Below, one piece after another: positions 1 through 8,346 of a DNA stretch of 64,000 bases. This DNA comes from Hymenobacter sp. GOD-10R (GTDB lineage: Bacteria > Bacteroidota > Bacteroidia > Cytophagales > Hymenobacteraceae). The stretch covers positions 1,950,501 to 2,014,500 of the forward strand of contig NZ_CP141184.1 in assembly GCF_035609205.1 (NCBI RefSeq), read 5' to 3'. Numbering within the stretch: the stretch's first letter is position 1; each line of letters opens with the position of its first letter. The notes beneath the pieces are model-generated. The model ran no database searches, was not told the origin of the DNA, and was given only the letters and a program-made list of their open reading frames with translations. A program made the translations under genes and the position numbers.

Positions 1-2
1 CC

Positions 3-344
3 GACCTGACCACCATCGAGCCCGGCCGGGTAGAAGCGGAGCTAGCATTGGAGCAGAAGCACCAGCAGCATCGCGGCTTCGCTCACGGCGGCTTGATAGC
101 GACCATGGCCGACTTGGTAGCTGGGTTTGCTGCCGTCACGCTCGTGCCTGATAATCACGGCGTCGTAACGGCTGATTTGCGCATTTCTTATTTGCACCCA
201 GGCGTGGGGGAGAAACTACGGGCCGTAGGCTGGGTGCTGAAAGCTGGCCGGCGCCTGCACTTCTGCGAGGCTGAAGTGTGGTGCGATGATAAGTTAATTG
301 CGAAGGCCTCAGCTACAATGGCAGTTGTAGAACCACAAAGCTAG
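3..344 (+). CDS. PaaI-type hotdog thioesterase (5' end outside window)
   Basis: The reading frame is open from the first bases of the window, so the N-terminus is missing; the TTG at 48 is only an internal codon. The visible part has the hotdog-fold PaaI/YbgC-like pattern: HRGFAHGG followed by a helix (MADLVAGFA), then VTADLRISYLHP and a closing beta strand ending KASATMAVV. Family members hydrolyse acyl-CoA thioesters in the cytoplasm, and the H-G-G segment lies at the helix start that usually frames the active site. The substrate cannot be told from sequence. It is followed by about 170 bp with no gene before the helicase on the same strand. Confidence 0.8.
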   Translation, partial: DLTTIEPGRVEAELALEQKHQQHRGFAHGGLIATMADLVAGFAAVTLVPDNHGVVTADLRISYLHPGVGEKLRAVGWVLKAGRRLHFCEAEVWCDDKLIAKASATMAVVEPQS

Positions 345-518
345 GTTGATAAGAATACTATGGTTGCGAATAACAAACCAACTTTAAAAGCTATTCAGGA
401 ATTCAATACCTCGTCTCCGCACTTATTCTTCTTTCTTATTTGTTAGATGACAGCTCTGGTCACCAATCAGCTAATATTAGACTCGGGGCTATAGCCTCGT
501 GCCAGCCAATAGTAAAAC

Positions 519-1937
519 ATGCTTACCGTAAGAACTCCCTCTCTCCGCGACTACTTTCCCTTTGAACCCACCCAAGACCAAGCAGCCCTTTTTCAGCAGC
601 TCGACGCATTCTTGCGCGATGAGTTGCCGGGCCGCAAGGCCTTTGTGCTGCGGGGCTACGCCGGCACGGGTAAAACGACTGTGGTGAGTGCGCTGGTGCA
701 ATGGCTGCACCGCATGGGGCGCAAGTACACGTTGATGGCGCCCACTGGCCGGGCTGCCAAAGTAATGAGCGCCTACTCGGGCGTGCCGGCGAGCACCATT
801 CACAAGAAGATTTACCGTCAGACCTCGGGCTCAACGTCCGATAAGCTGTCGTTTCAGCGCCAGCCCAACCGCACGGCCGATATGTTCTACATCGTGGACG
901 AAGCGTCCATGATTTCGGATGAGAAGGCTTTTGGCGAAAATGGCCTGCTCGACGACCTGATGGGCTACGTGTTCGAGAAGCCTACTAACCGTCTTTTGCT
1001 CATCGGGGATACGGCGCAGTTGCCGCCGGTCGGGCAGCTACTGAGCCCAGCGCTGGACCCTAGCTTACTGGCGCACCGGTTTCGCGCCAAAGTGGATTCG
1101 GTAGAGCTGCGTCAGGTAATGCGTCAGGCGGAAGAGTCGGGTATCTTGATGAACGCTACGGTGCTACGAGATGAGTTGCGAGAGGAAAAACCGGCGATTC
1201 AGTTCTTCACCAAAGGCTACAGTGACATCTTCAAGATGGGCGGCGAAAAGCTAGAAGATGGCCTGCGCTGGGCCTATAAGAACTTCGGCTACGAAAACAC
1301 GACTATCATTTGCCGCTCCAACAAGAACGCCAACCAGTACAACCAGTACATCCGGCGGGTGCTGTTCGATGCGGAAGACGAAATCCAGGCCGGCGACTAC
1401 CTGATGGTGGTGCGTAACAACTACTTCTGGCTGCCCAAAGACTCAGAAATGGGCTTTTTGGCCAATGGCGACTTTGTGCAGGTAATGAAAATCGTGCGGC
1501 GGACGGAAGAGTTCGGCTTCAACTTCGCTGATGCCCGCGTTCGGCTTGTGGACTACCCCGACGAGCCCGAACTAGAAGTGAAGCTGCTCCTCGACACGCT
1601 GCACACCGAAAGCCCCGCCTTGCCCGCTGACCGCAGCAACGCGCTTTACACCGCCGTGAGTGAAGACTATGCTCACCTAGGTACGAAGCGCGAGCGGAGT
1701 GCTGCCCTGCGCCAAGACACGTTCCTGAACGCCTTGCAGGTGAAGTTTGCCTACGCTCTCACCTGCCACAAAGCCCAGGGTGGTCAGTGGCAAGCGGTGT
1801 TCGTCGACCACGGTTTTCTGAAAGATGACATGGTAAACTCCGAGTTTGCCCGCTGGCTCTACACCGCCATAACCCGCGCCGCTGATCGACTTTTCTTGCT
1901 GAATTTCAACCCTAAGCTGCTAAACGGCCAAGATTAA
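519..1937 (+). CDS. RecD/Pif1-like SF1B DNA helicase
   Basis: A 472-residue ATP-dependent helicase of the AAA_30/UvrD_C_2 type, commonly annotated as RecD-like or Dda-like. Walker A is GYAGTGKTT (residues 46-54), Walker B is IVDEAS (D127, E128), motif III is LIGDTAQLPPVG, and the C-terminal part has TCHKAQGGQW and RWLYTAITRAADRL, the usual motifs V and VI. It is about the length of stand-alone Bacteroidota RecD-like proteins and lacks the N-terminal extension of RecD2. A role in 5'-3' unwinding during repair or replication follows from the family and is not shown here. The ATG at 519 gives a normal N-terminus. It is followed by a short AT-rich gap and a separate exported-protein gene. Confidence 0.88.
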   Translation: MLTVRTPSLRDYFPFEPTQDQAALFQQLDAFLRDELPGRKAFVLRGYAGTGKTTVVSALVQWLHRMGRKYTLMAPTGRAAKVMSAYSGVPASTIHKKIYRQTSGSTSDKLSFQRQPNRTADMFYIVDEASMISDEKAFGENGLLDDLMGYVFEKPTNRLLLIGDTAQLPPVGQLLSPALDPSLLAHRFRAKVDSVELRQVMRQAEESGILMNATVLRDELREEKPAIQFFTKGYSDIFKMGGEKLEDGLRWAYKNFGYENTTIICRSNKNANQYNQYIRRVLFDAEDEIQAGDYLMVVRNNYFWLPKDSEMGFLANGDFVQVMKIVRRTEEFGFNFADARVRLVDYPDEPELEVKLLLDTLHTESPALPADRSNALYTAVSEDYAHLGTKRERSAALRQDTFLNALQVKFAYALTCHKAQGGQWQAVFVDHGFLKDDMVNSEFARWLYTAITRAADRLFLLNFNPKLLNGQD

Positions 1938-2033
1938 CTATCGCATGTTATTATATAGTATAACTATTTTATAGTTGAGGATAGTGACTTAGCTTTACAG
2001 AGTTCAGTTAACCTATTTCCACAACTTATTATC

Positions 2034-2696
2034 ATGAAAAAGTTTGCGCTTACGGGCCTATTTCTGCTGTTAGCTTTAGTAACCACCTTTGCGCAAACGC
2101 GCGAGATTTACACCAATCCTAAGTTCCGTATTATAGCGAAGGAACACAAGTTATTAGCTGTATTGCCCTTTAAAACCACCTTGCAATTGCGGCCCCGTGA
2201 AGTAGAAAAGAATGGCGGCGTAGAAGGCGTACGGGTTCTGGAAGAGCGGGAGGGGCTAAGTGTACAGAGTGCTCTACAATCGTACTTTCTGAAGCAGAAA
2301 GAGAGCAGAGACATGACGGTAGATGTGCAAGATGTGGCTAAAACCAACGCCCTGCTTGTGCGCAACGGCGTGACAGCTGACAAGATAGCTGGCTATACGC
2401 CGCAAGAGCTAGCTCAGATATTAGGAGTCGACGGCATTGTGTCGGGCACGTTTGAGAGCACACAGCCCATGTCGGGTGGAGCTGCCGTTGCGATGACCAT
2501 GGTCGTGGGTTTCTCCGCGCCAACTAACACGGGAAAACTGTCCATCAACATTGCAGATGGTTCCACGGGCGAGCTGCTTTGGAAATACGACAAGAGTTTG
2601 TCGCGCGGGTTTGGCTCTGATACAGGCACCATCATCACCACGATTATGCGTAAGGCATCGCGACAATTTCCGTATTCGAAGGAATTTAAAAATTGA
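2034..2696 (+). CDS. Exported protein of unknown function
   Basis: A 220-residue protein with a clear signal peptide (MKKFALTGLFLLLALVTTFAQ, cut after Ala-Gln or nearby) and no lipobox. The mature part begins with an alpha/beta stretch (KLLAVLPFKTTLQL), then a helix, a segment LAQILGVDGIVSGTFES, and a beta strand ending TGELLWKYDKSLSRG. The order strand - helix - 'GVDGIVSG' - 'DGSTGELLW' resembles periplasmic CsgG/GNA1162/TolB-N-like folds that start with a conserved LPF strand, but this is fold-level inference only. No catalytic motif is seen. It is a single gene between the helicase and the DUF1573 gene. Confidence 0.65.
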   Translation: MKKFALTGLFLLLALVTTFAQTREIYTNPKFRIIAKEHKLLAVLPFKTTLQLRPREVEKNGGVEGVRVLEEREGLSVQSALQSYFLKQKESRDMTVDVQDVAKTNALLVRNGVTADKIAGYTPQELAQILGVDGIVSGTFESTQPMSGGAAVAMTMVVGFSAPTNTGKLSINIADGSTGELLWKYDKSLSRGFGSDTGTIITTIMRKASRQFPYSKEFKN

Positions 2697-2767
2697 TTAG
2701 TACCTTACCTATCTGCGAGCCAGTGGATAGCAACTAAAGCTGCACGCAACCAGTGGCTGCAAACGTG

Positions 2768-2775
2768 TATCTTTG
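2768..2775 (+). promoter_or_regulatory. -7 promoter box TATCTTTG
   Basis: Exact match to the Bacteroidota -7 consensus TAnnTTTG, 30 bp before the ATG of the DUF1573 gene. No convincing -33 element is visible at the expected spacing. Confidence 0.55.
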
Positions 2776-2805
2776 TCAAAATTACCTCTTTAAATAACCG
2801 TAACG

Positions 2806-3333
2806 ATGAAAAAAGCACTTGTTCTGGCCTTAGCCCTCTCGCTGGCTGGCTTCGCTTCGCAAGCGCAGACGGCTGCCGTTAAGCCTGCTAACGCTACTAC
2901 CAAAGTAGCTGGCCCCCAGATTCAGTTCGAGACCGACAAGTTTGATTTCGGCACCATCAAGCAGGGCGACATTGTTGACCACACGTTCAAATTCAAGAAC
3001 GTAGGCACGCAGCCACTCGTGATTTCCAACATTGGCGTAAGCTGCGGCTGCACCACGCCCGACTGGACGAAGGAGCCCGTGATGCCCGGCAAAACCGGCA
3101 CTGTGACGGCCAAATTCAACAGCGCTGGCAAAATGGGCATGCAGAACAAAGTGCTGACCATTGAGTCGAATTCGGCTGCTGGCAATGCCATGGTGTCGCT
3201 GGTAGGTACGGTAGCAGATGCTACGACGGCTTCGGCCTCTGTAGCTCCCGCTAAATCGGACGTTGACGCTGCCGACGGCAAGCAAAAGATGAAAGCTACC
3301 GACAGCAAAATGAAAGCAAAGAAGAAGTCGTAA
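2806..3333 (+). CDS. DUF1573 domain exported protein
   Basis: A 175-residue protein with a signal peptide (MKKALVLALALSLAGFASQAQ). Residues about 40-140 form one DUF1573/ASH-like immunoglobulin domain with the hallmark FDFGTIKQGD, the FKNVGTQPLVISNI strand and the SCGCTTPDW cysteine motif. The C-terminal 40 residues are low-complexity, Ala/Lys/Asp rich and end in KMKAKKKS. DUF1573 proteins are abundant in Bacteroidota and probably lie in the periplasm or at the surface; their role is not established. It has its own -7 box and ends just before a 48-bp perfect palindrome shared with the convergent DUF423 gene. Confidence 0.88.
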   Translation: MKKALVLALALSLAGFASQAQTAAVKPANATTKVAGPQIQFETDKFDFGTIKQGDIVDHTFKFKNVGTQPLVISNIGVSCGCTTPDWTKEPVMPGKTGTVTAKFNSAGKMGMQNKVLTIESNSAAGNAMVSLVGTVADATTASASVAPAKSDVDAADGKQKMKATDSKMKAKKKS

Positions 3334-3349
3334 TTGACTTTTTGCCAAG

Positions 3350-3397
3350 CTTAAAACAGAAAGAGCGACCTAGCTAGGTCGCTCTTTCTGTTTTAAG
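3350..3397. terminator. 48-bp perfect palindrome, two-way terminator
   Basis: A gap-free perfect palindrome (24-bp arms, centre ctag|ctag at about 3373/3374) lies between convergent genes, DUF1573 (+) and DUF423 (-). The outer ends are A-rich on one side and T-rich on the other, so either transcript ends in a hairpin with a U-rich stretch. Confidence 0.8.
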
Positions 3398-3409
3398 GGC
3401 TAGTTTATC

Positions 3410-3787
3410 TTATAACTGACGTGCTGCCCACAGCAAGGCTATCCAGCCAGCTATTAGCGCAAGGCCGCCAATAGGAGCAACGGCACCTAGCTTGGTGATG
3501 CCCGTGAAACACAGTGTGTAGAGGGCGCCACTGAATATGAGCACCCCCACTAGCCAGAACCAGCTAACCGTACCTAGCCCGCGCAGGTCGGGTCGGGCTT
3601 GGAAAAGAATTCCTACTGCCAGCAACGCCAGCGTATGATAAAACTGATAGCGTACGGCCGTTTCAAACGTATCGAAGCGGCCGGTAGCCTCCAGCATAGC
3701 GCGCAAACCGTGAGCGCCAAAGGCACCGATAGCCACACCTAGGCCACCAAGCAGAGCAGCAATTTGAATGATAACGCGAGCAGTCAT
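3410..3787 (-). CDS. DUF423 family membrane protein (YwdK-like)
   Basis: A 125-residue small membrane protein with four predicted transmembrane segments. It has the DUF423 signature near the N-terminus (GGLGVAIGAFGAHGLRAML) and the later FETAVRYQFYHTLALLAVG helix and GAVAPIGGLALIAGW. The ATG at 3787 is preferred over the TTG two codons upstream. The gene lies 30 bp downstream of yggS on the same strand, so the two may be cotranscribed. Family function is unknown. Confidence 0.88.
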   Translation of the reverse strand: MTARVIIQIAALLGGLGVAIGAFGAHGLRAMLEATGRFDTFETAVRYQFYHTLALLAVGILFQARPDLRGLGTVSWFWLVGVLIFSGALYTLCFTGITKLGAVAPIGGLALIAGWIALLWAARQL

Positions 3788-3817
3788 GGGCAAGAGAAAG
3801 AGAAGTATAACAAAGCG

Positions 3818-4504
3818 CTAAGACGCTGCAGTAGCGTAGTTGCGGTGCCCAAAAATAGCGCTACCAACCCGGATGAGCGTGCTGCCTTCCGCAATAGCAA
3901 GACGGTAATCGGAACTCATGCCCATGGAAACTTCGCGGAACGTCTCGCTATCAGCGAAATAACTAGCTTTTAGCTTTTCAAAGTAGCCACGCAATTCCTG
4001 AAACTCGCGGCGTAGTAGGACTTCGTCATCCGTGTTGGTGGCAATGCCCATCACGCCAGTGAGATGCACGTGGCGCATGGCGCGGTACGCTTCCGATTGG
4101 AGAATCGCTTCGGCTTCGGAAAAGGAAAGCCCGGTTTTGGTTTCCTCGTCGGCAATGTGAAATTGGAAGAAGCAATTGATAACACGGTCGTTTTTAGCGC
4201 CTTGCTTCTCAATTTCTTGCAGCAGCTTTAGGCTGTCGACACTTTGGATCGTGTGTACAAATGGCGCAATGTACTTAACCTTATTCGTCTGTAAGTGACC
4301 AATGAGGTGCCATTCAATATCAGTAGGTAGCTCTGGCTGCTTGGCGGCCATTTCTTGCACTTTATTTTCGCCAAAGAGCCTAGCTCCAGCATCATATGCC
4401 TCACGGAGTAGCTCTATCGGGTGCGTTTTAGTGACGGCTACGAGGCGACAGTTGGTACCTTGAAGCTGCGCTTCAAAGTGGTGAATGTTTTCGGCAATAG
4501 ACAT
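3818..4504 (-). CDS. yggS: YggS/PLPBP pyridoxal phosphate homeostasis protein
   Basis: A 228-residue single-domain, fold-III PLP-binding protein. The PLP lysine is K26 in LVAVTKTHP, followed by GENKVQEMAAKQ, WHLIGHLQTNKVK, IQSVDS and the C-terminal phosphate-binding part VSMGMSSDY...GSTLIRVGSAIFG. Proteins of this family bind PLP without known enzymatic activity and help keep B6 vitamers and amino acid pools balanced. Length and motif order are complete. DUF423 follows 30 bp downstream. Confidence 0.93.
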   Translation of the reverse strand: MSIAENIHHFEAQLQGTNCRLVAVTKTHPIELLREAYDAGARLFGENKVQEMAAKQPELPTDIEWHLIGHLQTNKVKYIAPFVHTIQSVDSLKLLQEIEKQGAKNDRVINCFFQFHIADEETKTGLSFSEAEAILQSEAYRAMRHVHLTGVMGIATNTDDEVLLRREFQELRGYFEKLKASYFADSETFREVSMGMSSDYRLAIAEGSTLIRVGSAIFGHRNYATAAS

Positions 4505-4611
4505 TATCAGGTGTCAGTTAACAGGTAACATTTATCAATTTTTGTGGCACGAACTTTTTAGTCCGTGCTAGATAGGTGACCCGTTCGGTAACTGATGAAT
4601 GTTAACTGAAT

Positions 4612-5664
4612 TCAGTCTTCCAACGCATTCGTCAGGAAGGTGTTTTTCAGGGCAAGCCACACGAGCCACAAACCTACGCACCAAAACAGGTAAAGCCGGT
4701 AATAGTCTTTCGTGTTGCGAAAGCGGGTCTGCTTGATCTCCGACTTCTCGTACTTGTCGATCTGACCGAAGACTTGGCGGAGAGCAGAGTTATCGGTGGC
4801 GCGGAAGAATTGGCCTTCGCCAGCCTGGGCAAGTTGGCGCATGGTGGTTTCGTCGAGGCGGGTTTCCACAAAGCGGGGGCGGCCATTTTCATCGGTGCCA
4901 TAAGGCACGATACCGTCTTTGCCTAGGCCGATGGTGTAAAGCTTTAGGCCGTAGGCGTGGGCAAGTTGCGCGGCCGTGAGCGGGTCGAGGCTGCCGGCTG
5001 TGTTTTCGCCGTCGGAGATAAGAATGCAGATTTTGGAGCGGCTGCGAGAGTCACGCAAACGGTTGGTTGCCACACCCAGGGCCGAGCCGATGGCGGTGCC
5101 ATCGTTCGGAATCATACCTAGCTTGAGGCCGGCGATGCTCTCGCGCAGCAACTCGTAGTCGGTGGTGAGCGGCACTACAGAGTAGGCATCGCCGGCGAAT
5201 ACCACTAAGCCTAGCCGGTCCCCCACTCGGCCGTTGATGAATTCCTGCGCTACCCGCTTGGCGGCTTCAAGGCGGTTGGGGCGCAGGTCTTGCAATTCCA
5301 TAGAGCCCGATACGTCGAGCACCAGCAGGATATCTACGCCTTCACCCGTCTGCACCACCCGTTCGTCGGTGCGCTGCGGCCGAGCCAGCGCTACGATACC
5401 GAAAGCTAGGCTCAAGGACAGCACTATGTTGGGCACGAAGCGCAGCAGCGCGCTCCAGTCGCGGCGCACTTGGCCAGCTATGAAGGCCACACCTAGCCGC
5501 GACCGGCGCCGGTGATTCAACGCCCAACGCGCCAGAAACAGCAATGGCACCAGCGGCACGAGCAACAAGAGCCGCGGCGCTTCCCAGGAGTAGCTAGCAA
5601 GCGTTGCATAACGCAAGCTATCCACCAACGGACCTAGGAAATGTTGCCAAAGCTGTTCAAACAT
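4612..5664 (-). CDS. batA: BatA-like von Willebrand A membrane protein
   Basis: A 350-residue protein with two N-terminal transmembrane segments (about 31-48 and 77-95), a VWA domain (about 110-300) with an intact MIDAS motif DVSGSM (D117, S119, S121) and a later SDGEN, and a C-terminal transmembrane helix (YYRLYLFWCVGLWLVWLAL). This is the BatA/aerotolerance architecture. It is third in a minus-strand operon after DUF58 and a BatD-like gene, 51 bp downstream of the latter. The usual batB, batC and moxR partners are not next to it; yggS follows instead. Confidence 0.87.
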   Translation of the reverse strand: MFEQLWQHFLGPLVDSLRYATLASYSWEAPRLLLLVPLVPLLFLARWALNHRRRSRLGVAFIAGQVRRDWSALLRFVPNIVLSLSLAFGIVALARPQRTDERVVQTGEGVDILLVLDVSGSMELQDLRPNRLEAAKRVAQEFINGRVGDRLGLVVFAGDAYSVVPLTTDYELLRESIAGLKLGMIPNDGTAIGSALGVATNRLRDSRSRSKICILISDGENTAGSLDPLTAAQLAHAYGLKLYTIGLGKDGIVPYGTDENGRPRFVETRLDETTMRQLAQAGEGQFFRATDNSALRQVFGQIDKYEKSEIKQTRFRNTKDYYRLYLFWCVGLWLVWLALKNTFLTNALED

Positions 5665-5715
5665 GAAAGAGTAACTGAGTAGCTGGGTGAGGAATAAACG
5701 ATAGTTGCTACCTGA

Positions 5716-6654
5716 TCAGCTGGTAACGGGTGACTGATAATTGGTAATGGTCATCTGATATCGGCGGTCGGCAAAGTTGCGGAGAAGCGTAAAGGCTAGG
5801 TCCGTTTCCGCTTCATCTTCCATAAACTGATTGGCATAAATGACTTTGTCCGCAATACGCAAAGCACGTTTTACGTCGGGGTCGTTCTGGTAGAGCGCTA
5901 CGATCTCCTTTGTTGTCAAGCTATTAATGCCATTGTCTTCGAGGCCGGTGAGGTAGTTTTTCCACAACGTGATGGCGCGCTCCATATTCGTGAGCGAACG
6001 GGAAAGCGTAAAACGCTCTACGTGGCGTGCGTATTGAGCCAAGAAGTACACGTGGTTCTTCCGCAGCTTATAGCGCTGATAGCGTTGCTGCAACCGTCGC
6101 CCAAACCCAAGGCCTAGCACAGCCATGGCCAATGCTAGCACTCCCACGGCAGCCAGTACATACGGGTAGTTGAACTCGGAAGCAACGGGCAGCAAGGCCA
6201 TTTCTTGGCGTAGCGCCGGCGGCTCCTCCGCGCTAAGCAAGGGTGCGGTGCGTGCCAACCGTACAACAGCCGGCGGCGTGGCCACGGTCAAGGTGTCTTC
6301 GCCGCGCAGGATGGTGATGGGCAAGCTCAGTTGCTGCACCGAATCAAGCGCGAAGGTACGCAGGTGATAGATGGTGCGGTCGAGGCTGCGGCCTTGGCGG
6401 GTGCGGGTTGGCTGGTAAATTTTGCCTACGTATTCGAACGGCTTGAACGCCGCCGTGGAATCCGGAAAGATAACTTCTAAGCTAGGAGCGTGCTCAAAGC
6501 GGAGTTCGTAGTCGACGATTTCGCCTACCTGTACCTTTAGCCGCAGAAAGCGCCCTTGTGGCTCGTTGGGGCGAGCGGGCGCCTGGGCTAGGGTAGGAGT
6601 GGTAAGAAGCAAAAGCAGCCCAAACACACCCATCCCGTTCCGCCTTCTTACCAT
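5716..6654 (-). CDS. BatD-like/DUF4381-like membrane protein
   Basis: A 312-residue protein starting at ATG 6654. An upstream in-frame ATG at 6672 would overlap the DUF58 gene by 14 bp, but 6654 gives a proper signal peptide (MVRRRNG, then GVFGLLLLLTTPTLAQA). The exported part (about 30-165) is beta-rich. One transmembrane helix (YVLAAVGVLALAMAVLGLGFG) is followed by a basic cytoplasmic tail with a helical region (ERAITLWKNYLTGLE) like the tails of Bat-operon proteins. Position between DUF58 and batA supports a partner role in that membrane complex. No enzyme motif is visible. Confidence 0.7.
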   Translation of the reverse strand: MVRRRNGMGVFGLLLLLTTPTLAQAPARPNEPQGRFLRLKVQVGEIVDYELRFEHAPSLEVIFPDSTAAFKPFEYVGKIYQPTRTRQGRSLDRTIYHLRTFALDSVQQLSLPITILRGEDTLTVATPPAVVRLARTAPLLSAEEPPALRQEMALLPVASEFNYPYVLAAVGVLALAMAVLGLGFGRRLQQRYQRYKLRKNHVYFLAQYARHVERFTLSRSLTNMERAITLWKNYLTGLEDNGINSLTTKEIVALYQNDPDVKRALRIADKVIYANQFMEDEAETDLAFTLLRNFADRRYQMTITNYQSPVTS

Positions 6655-6658
6655 CGGC

Positions 6659-7561
6659 TTAGCCACGTCCACCCCGCTGATTGCGCCGCCGAAATAAACT
6701 CACAAGCTGAGGTACGTAATCGGTGTCGGTGGCGATGGATAAGAACTCGGTGCGGTGACGGCGGCAGATCTGCCCGATCTGCTCCCGGTTTTGCTCGTAC
6801 GTGGCTCGGTAACGCGTCCGGAACTTCTCCGACGAAGTATTCACCCACAGCGTCCGCCCAGATTCTTGGTCGAACAGCGGAATGATGCCGAGGGGCGGGA
6901 ACTCCCGCTCACGCTGGTCGAGGAGCTGCACCACAATCAAGTCGTGCTTGCGAGCGAGCATCGTGAGCTCCCGCTCGTAGTTAACATCAATAAAATCGGA
7001 AATCAACAGGACGATGCTGCGGCGTTTGAGCAAGCCGAGCGCCTGCTTAATACCGGCGCCTACAGCCGTGCGCGGCGACCTAGGTTGCAGTTCAAATAGC
7101 TGTTTAATAAGAGCATAGGCATGGCGGATTCCTTTGCCCGGCGCCATGTACAGTTCCTTCTGATCAGAAAAGGCCACGATACCTAGGCTGGCATCTTGCC
7201 GGGCTGCCGTGAGAGCAAGCAAGCCACAAATCTCCCGGCCAACATCTAGCTTTTGGCGCCCCGTGGCCCCGATCTTTTGGGAAGCGCTGACGTCAAGGAG
7301 CAGCATCACAGATTGTTCGCGCTCTTCTTTGTAAGTCTTTACGAACGTACCGTGGCCCTTGCTGGATACGGCCCAGTCGATGGCGCGCACCTCGTCGCCG
7401 TACTGGTACAGGCGCACATCGTCGAACTCTAGCCCGGTGCCTTTGAACACTGAGTGAAAATCACCTTGCAGCTGCGCATCTACCGTTTTGATAATGCGTA
7501 TCTCTAGTTGCCGCAGCTTGCGAATAAGTTGTTGAAGTGGTGAGCCAGGTTGCGGATTCAT
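6659..7561 (-). CDS. DUF58 domain protein (Bat operon)
   Basis: A 300-residue DUF58 protein. The open frame extends 82 codons further upstream, but that part runs into the divergent DUF4296 gene and looks non-coding; the start MNPQPGSPLQQL at 7561 matches family members. The DUF58 core has GEFHSVFKGTG-like GDFHSVFKGTGLEFDDVRLYQYGDE in two pieces, then VRAIDWAVSSK, and a VWA-like strand LLLDVSASQ. DUF58 proteins usually work with a MoxR AAA ATPase and Bat VWA proteins; no moxR is in the window. A possible -7 box (TAGCTTAG, 7574-7567) sits 5 bp before the ATG. Confidence 0.87.
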   Translation of the reverse strand: MNPQPGSPLQQLIRKLRQLEIRIIKTVDAQLQGDFHSVFKGTGLEFDDVRLYQYGDEVRAIDWAVSSKGHGTFVKTYKEEREQSVMLLLDVSASQKIGATGRQKLDVGREICGLLALTAARQDASLGIVAFSDQKELYMAPGKGIRHAYALIKQLFELQPRSPRTAVGAGIKQALGLLKRRSIVLLISDFIDVNYERELTMLARKHDLIVVQLLDQREREFPPLGIIPLFDQESGRTLWVNTSSEKFRTRYRATYEQNREQIGQICRRHRTEFLSIATDTDYVPQLVSLFRRRNQRGGRG

Positions 7562-7585
7562 TAGGACTAAGCTACGGCTTCTGGC

Positions 7586-7593
7586 TAACTTTG
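7586..7593 (+). promoter_or_regulatory. -7 promoter box TAACTTTG, 5 bp before a GTG start
   Basis: Matches TAnnTTTG exactly and ends 5 bp before the GTG of the DUF4296 gene at 7599, so transcription would start at or next to the start codon (leaderless mRNA). Confidence 0.6.
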
Positions 7594-7598
7594 CTGCT

Positions 7599-7970
7599 GT
7601 GAAAAACCTCCCCGCCCGTTTGCGTTTGTTTTTGAGCGTGCTGCTCACCCTAGCTTTTGCGCAGTGCCAACGGCCCGAAGAGCCGATGCGCCCACAGTTG
7701 TTGCTGCCTAAAGATAAGATGACCAGCTTGTTAACGAATCTGCACCTGGCTGAAGCGCGAGTAGAGGCTTCGCGCCTGGCGCCTGATTCGGCGCGGGCCA
7801 TGTTCAACCAGCTTCGGCGCGACCTTTTCTGGCGCTACGAAACCACTGACTCGGCGTTCTACCAAAGCTACCGCTACTACGCCGTGCACGACAAAGACCT
7901 CGATAAAATCTACGGCGACGTTATCGATAGCCTGTCGATGCGCGAAATGAAGCTCGGGGAAAAGAAGTAG
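7599..7970 (+). CDS. DUF4296 domain lipoprotein-like protein
   Basis: A 123-residue protein starting with GTG. The N-terminus is a signal sequence with a possible but non-canonical lipobox (LAFAQC). The rest matches the DUF4296 pattern: PKDKMTSLLTNLHLAEARVEA, followed by a helical stretch containing ALFNQLRR-like MFNQLRRDLF and YRYYAVHDKDLDKIYGDVIDSL. DUF4296 occurs only in Bacteroidota and has no known function. It is transcribed divergently from DUF58 with just 37 bp between the starts. Confidence 0.82.
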   Translation: MKNLPARLRLFLSVLLTLAFAQCQRPEEPMRPQLLLPKDKMTSLLTNLHLAEARVEASRLAPDSARAMFNQLRRDLFWRYETTDSAFYQSYRYYAVHDKDLDKIYGDVIDSLSMREMKLGEKK

Positions 7971-7992
7971 CTAGGTAACTAGCTGCGGGCAC

Positions 7993-8343
7993 CTAGGCCA
8001 GGCGACTACCGTTCGGCACCGCTGCTGCCAGCGTGGCCAGCACAATGTGTCCATCGGCATCGGGGGCGCCCGTTACCAGTACTTCGGAGCGGAAGGGACC
8101 AATCTGCTTGATCGGAAAATTCACGACGCATAACACTTGGCGTCCGACCAGGTCGGCGGGTTGGTAGTGATGCGTGATTTGGGCGCTGGAGCGCTTTGTG
8201 CCGAGTTCAGGACCTAGGTCAATGAGCAGCTGATAAGCTGGCTTGCGTGCTTGCGGGAACTCGCGTGCTTCCAGAATGGTGCCCACGCGCAGGTCAACGC
8301 GCTCAAAATCAGCCCAGGAAATGAGGTTTGTGGAATCAGTCAT
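7993..8343 (-). CDS. csaA: CsaA-like tRNA-binding / chaperone-like protein
   Basis: A 116-residue protein that is one tRNA-binding OB-fold (TRBD/EMAPII type): [23 protein letters not shown] is split here as the first two strands, followed by [26 protein letters not shown] and the closing [10 protein letters not shown]. This is full length for CsaA, which binds tRNA and has been described as a secretion-associated chaperone. The promoter probably lies in the loop of the inverted repeat immediately upstream (-7 box at 8405-8398). Confidence 0.92.
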   Translation of the reverse strand: MTDSTNLISWADFERVDLRVGTILEAREFPQARKPAYQLLIDLGPELGTKRSSAQITHHYQPADLVGRQVLCVVNFPIKQIGPFRSEVLVTGAPDADGHIVLATLAAAVPNGSRLA

Positions 8344-8346
8344 GCA

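Noticed and set aside
4505..4611. Possible regulatory repeats between yggS and batA (gtcagttaacaggtaac and similar pieces)
   Set aside because: The pieces are short and imperfect; only a weak hairpin (cacgaactttttagtccgtg) is visible, too little to call.
7562..7807. N-terminal extension of the DUF58 gene
   Set aside because: It overlaps the divergent DUF4296 gene, is basic and cysteine-rich unlike the family, and the ATG at 7561 gives the conserved start.
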